5,559 bases of DNA. It comes from JANWLD01 sp035700225. GTDB taxonomy: Bacteria > Patescibacteriota > Saccharimonadia > Saccharimonadales > 2-12-FULL-41-12. The notes beneath the pieces were generated by a model, which was given only the letters and a program-made list of their open reading frames with translations, had not been told where the DNA came from and did not search any database. Shown piece after piece: positions 4,913-5,559 of the stretch. Made by a program: the position numbers and the translations under genes. The first letter of the stretch is position 1; the number at the start of each line of letters is the position of its first letter. The stretch is from positions 1-5,559 of the forward strand of contig DASSOT010000022.1 in the NCBI GenBank assembly GCA_035700225.1, in the 5' to 3' direction.

Positions 4913-5167
4913 TTACTCTTCTGCTTGTTTGCCGCCCTTACTGCCTGCTTCAGGATGAGCTTCCTCGGGATAGGCTGATGAACTTTCTTCAGACGGTTCT
5001 GGTTCGTAATCTTTGGGAGGGGACATTCTGCGCCGGCCGCTCGGTAAAGATTCAGCCGCTCTGTCTGCTCCCTCCAGCATTCTGCGCCGGGTTTCGGTAT
5101 CTACCGAGCCGAATGCGGGTTTTGGCTCGCCGCCATCCCGTTCAGGCCCTTTTTCTCTGTCATCCAT
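4913..5167 (-). CDS. Hypothetical charged, probably disordered protein, 84 residues
   Basis: I do not recognise this protein. It is almost devoid of hydrophobic clusters and rich in Glu, Arg, Lys, Pro, Ser and Gly, so most of it should be unstructured. The only helix-like part is ETRRRMLEGADRAAE (about residues 25-39). The tail is acidic and Pro/Ser-rich, ending KGGKQAEE. There is no signal peptide or membrane segment. The ATG at 5167 follows a TAATAT box by 9 bases. The gene follows the 95-residue gene on the same strand by 55 bases and converges on the rhodanese with 25 bases between stops. Biased composition means the frame could be spurious, but opposite-strand frames look less protein-like. 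Confidence 0.55.
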   Translation of the reverse strand: MDDREKGPERDGGEPKPAFGSVDTETRRRMLEGADRAAESLPSGRRRMSPPKDYEPEPSEESSSAYPEEAHPEAGSKGGKQAEE

Positions 5168-5176
5168 ACCCCGAAG

Positions 5177-5206
5177 ATATTATTTTAAGGTATTTAGTTC
5201 AGTGAA
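5177..5206 (-). promoter_or_regulatory. Weak putative promoter of the 84-residue gene
   Basis: On the minus strand TTCACT (5206-5201), an 18-base spacer and TAATAT (5182-5177) lie 9 bases before the ATG at 5167. Each box matches only about four of six positions. The -35 box lies inside the palindrome at 5199-5218, which could place a regulator over it. Confidence 0.25.
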
Positions 5207-5218
5207 AATTTTCGCTGA
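5199..5218. repeat. Near-perfect 20-base palindrome between two minus-strand genes
   Basis: TCAGTGAAAA (5199-5208) and TTTTCGCTGA (5209-5218) are inverted arms with one mismatch pair and no spacer. It lies 4 bases past the stop of the 95-residue gene and ahead of the 84-residue gene. It could be a dimeric repressor operator overlapping a -35 box, or a weak hairpin; no T run follows on either strand. Confidence 0.45.
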
Positions 5219-5222
5219 GAGT

Positions 5223-5510
5223 TTAATTTATCGGGCCGGTTTCTATATCGGCCGCAGGCGCTTTATCATCGGGCCTTAGATGCGGGGATTCTATGGATAT
5301 TACTCCACCGCCCATGAATTCCATCCAGCCGCCAGCCATCGCAAGGGGAGCGCCCCATTTCTGTCCGGCGCTGTCGGCGGCCAGACCTATGACTATGGCC
5401 GCTCCACCTACCTTAAGGAAATTTTTGGATATTTCATATCTATCCACCCTGTCTCCACCTGCCGCAAGCTTGGCCGGGTCAATTTCAAAAATCTTATCTA
5501 CTATTCCCAT
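5223..5510 (-). CDS. Hypothetical Gly-rich, moderately hydrophobic protein, 95 residues
   Basis: I do not recognise this protein. Residues 1-30 are polar and helix-like (MGIVDKIFEIDPAKLAAGGDRVDRYE). Residues 31-45 (FLKVGGAAIVIGLAA) and 53-73 are hydrophobic and Gly/Ala-rich with three Met and one Trp, and could be one or two weak membrane-associated helices. The last 20 residues are polar and Pro/Asp-rich, probably disordered. There is no cleavable signal peptide. The start at 5510 is supported by a -10-like GATTAT 8 bases upstream; there is no Shine-Dalgarno site. The downstream 84-residue gene on the same strand may belong with it. Antisense frames are open over part of the same stretch but lack start signals. 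Confidence 0.6.
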   Translation of the reverse strand: MGIVDKIFEIDPAKLAAGGDRVDRYEISKNFLKVGGAAIVIGLAADSAGQKWGAPLAMAGGWMEFMGGGVISIESPHLRPDDKAPAADIETGPIN

Positions 5511-5518
5511 TTCGCTAA

Positions 5519-5547
5519 ATAATCTAACAAAATAGGGCTTGATGCAA
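5519..5547 (-). promoter_or_regulatory. Putative promoter of the 95-residue gene
   Basis: On the minus strand TTGCAT (5547-5542), a 17-base spacer and GATTAT (5524-5519) end 8 bases before the ATG at 5510. As with the receiver and methyltransferase genes, the expected transcript start falls at the start codon. The -35 box overlaps a small GCTTG/CAAGC inverted repeat (5537-5549). Confidence 0.4.
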
Positions 5548-5559
5548 GCATAAGTATGG

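Noticed and set aside
1..5559. tRNA genes, CRISPR arrays, insertion sequences or phage genes
   Set aside because: I searched for these by eye on both strands and saw no spaced repeats, transposase motifs, terminal inverted repeats or cloverleaf-like sequences.

Overview
The window looks like a compact, roughly half-GC bacterial chromosome segment, most likely from a Patescibacteria/CPR lineage (perhaps Saccharibacteria). This assignment is inference. It rests on the form of ribosomal protein L27, on a THUMP-type methyltransferase with a non-canonical motif IV of the kind I associate with these genomes, on a lone CheY-like receiver, on very short intergenic gaps, and on putative -10 boxes lying only 6-9 bases before several start codons. 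All genes read in the standard bacterial code. There is no sign of phage, insertion sequence or CRISPR.

Layout. Positions 1-1462 (+) hold the 3' nine-tenths of pyrG (CTP synthase), cut by the window edge. Then come a stand-alone response-regulator receiver (1506-1892, +) and a GNAT acetyltransferase (1994-2509, +). The acetyltransferase is preceded by a good promoter and a possible 20-codon upstream ORF whose stop overlaps its start (ATGA). Convergent to it, one base away, is a minus-strand pair: a THUMP/Rossmann RNA methyltransferase (3980-2787), followed after 3 bases by rpmA (L27, 2783-2511). Divergent from the methyltransferase is an unrecognised 124-residue protein (4041-4415, +) with a clear Shine-Dalgarno site. 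A 175-base intergenic stretch (4416-4590) follows. It carries a minus-strand intrinsic terminator, and an SD-like purine run that serves no ORF. A small rhodanese (4591-4887, +) converges on two minus-strand genes of unknown function: a highly charged, probably disordered 84-residue protein (5167-4913) and a glycine-rich, moderately hydrophobic 95-residue protein (5510-5223).

The identifiable genes are housekeeping: nucleotide supply, translation, RNA modification, signalling and sulfur transfer. No defence system or biosynthetic cluster is visible. The most unusual material is regulatory: the upstream ORF before the acetyltransferase, the repeated start-adjacent promoter block before two consecutive genes, and the orphan minus-strand terminator region. 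All of these are inferences from sequence and need transcript data or comparative evidence.
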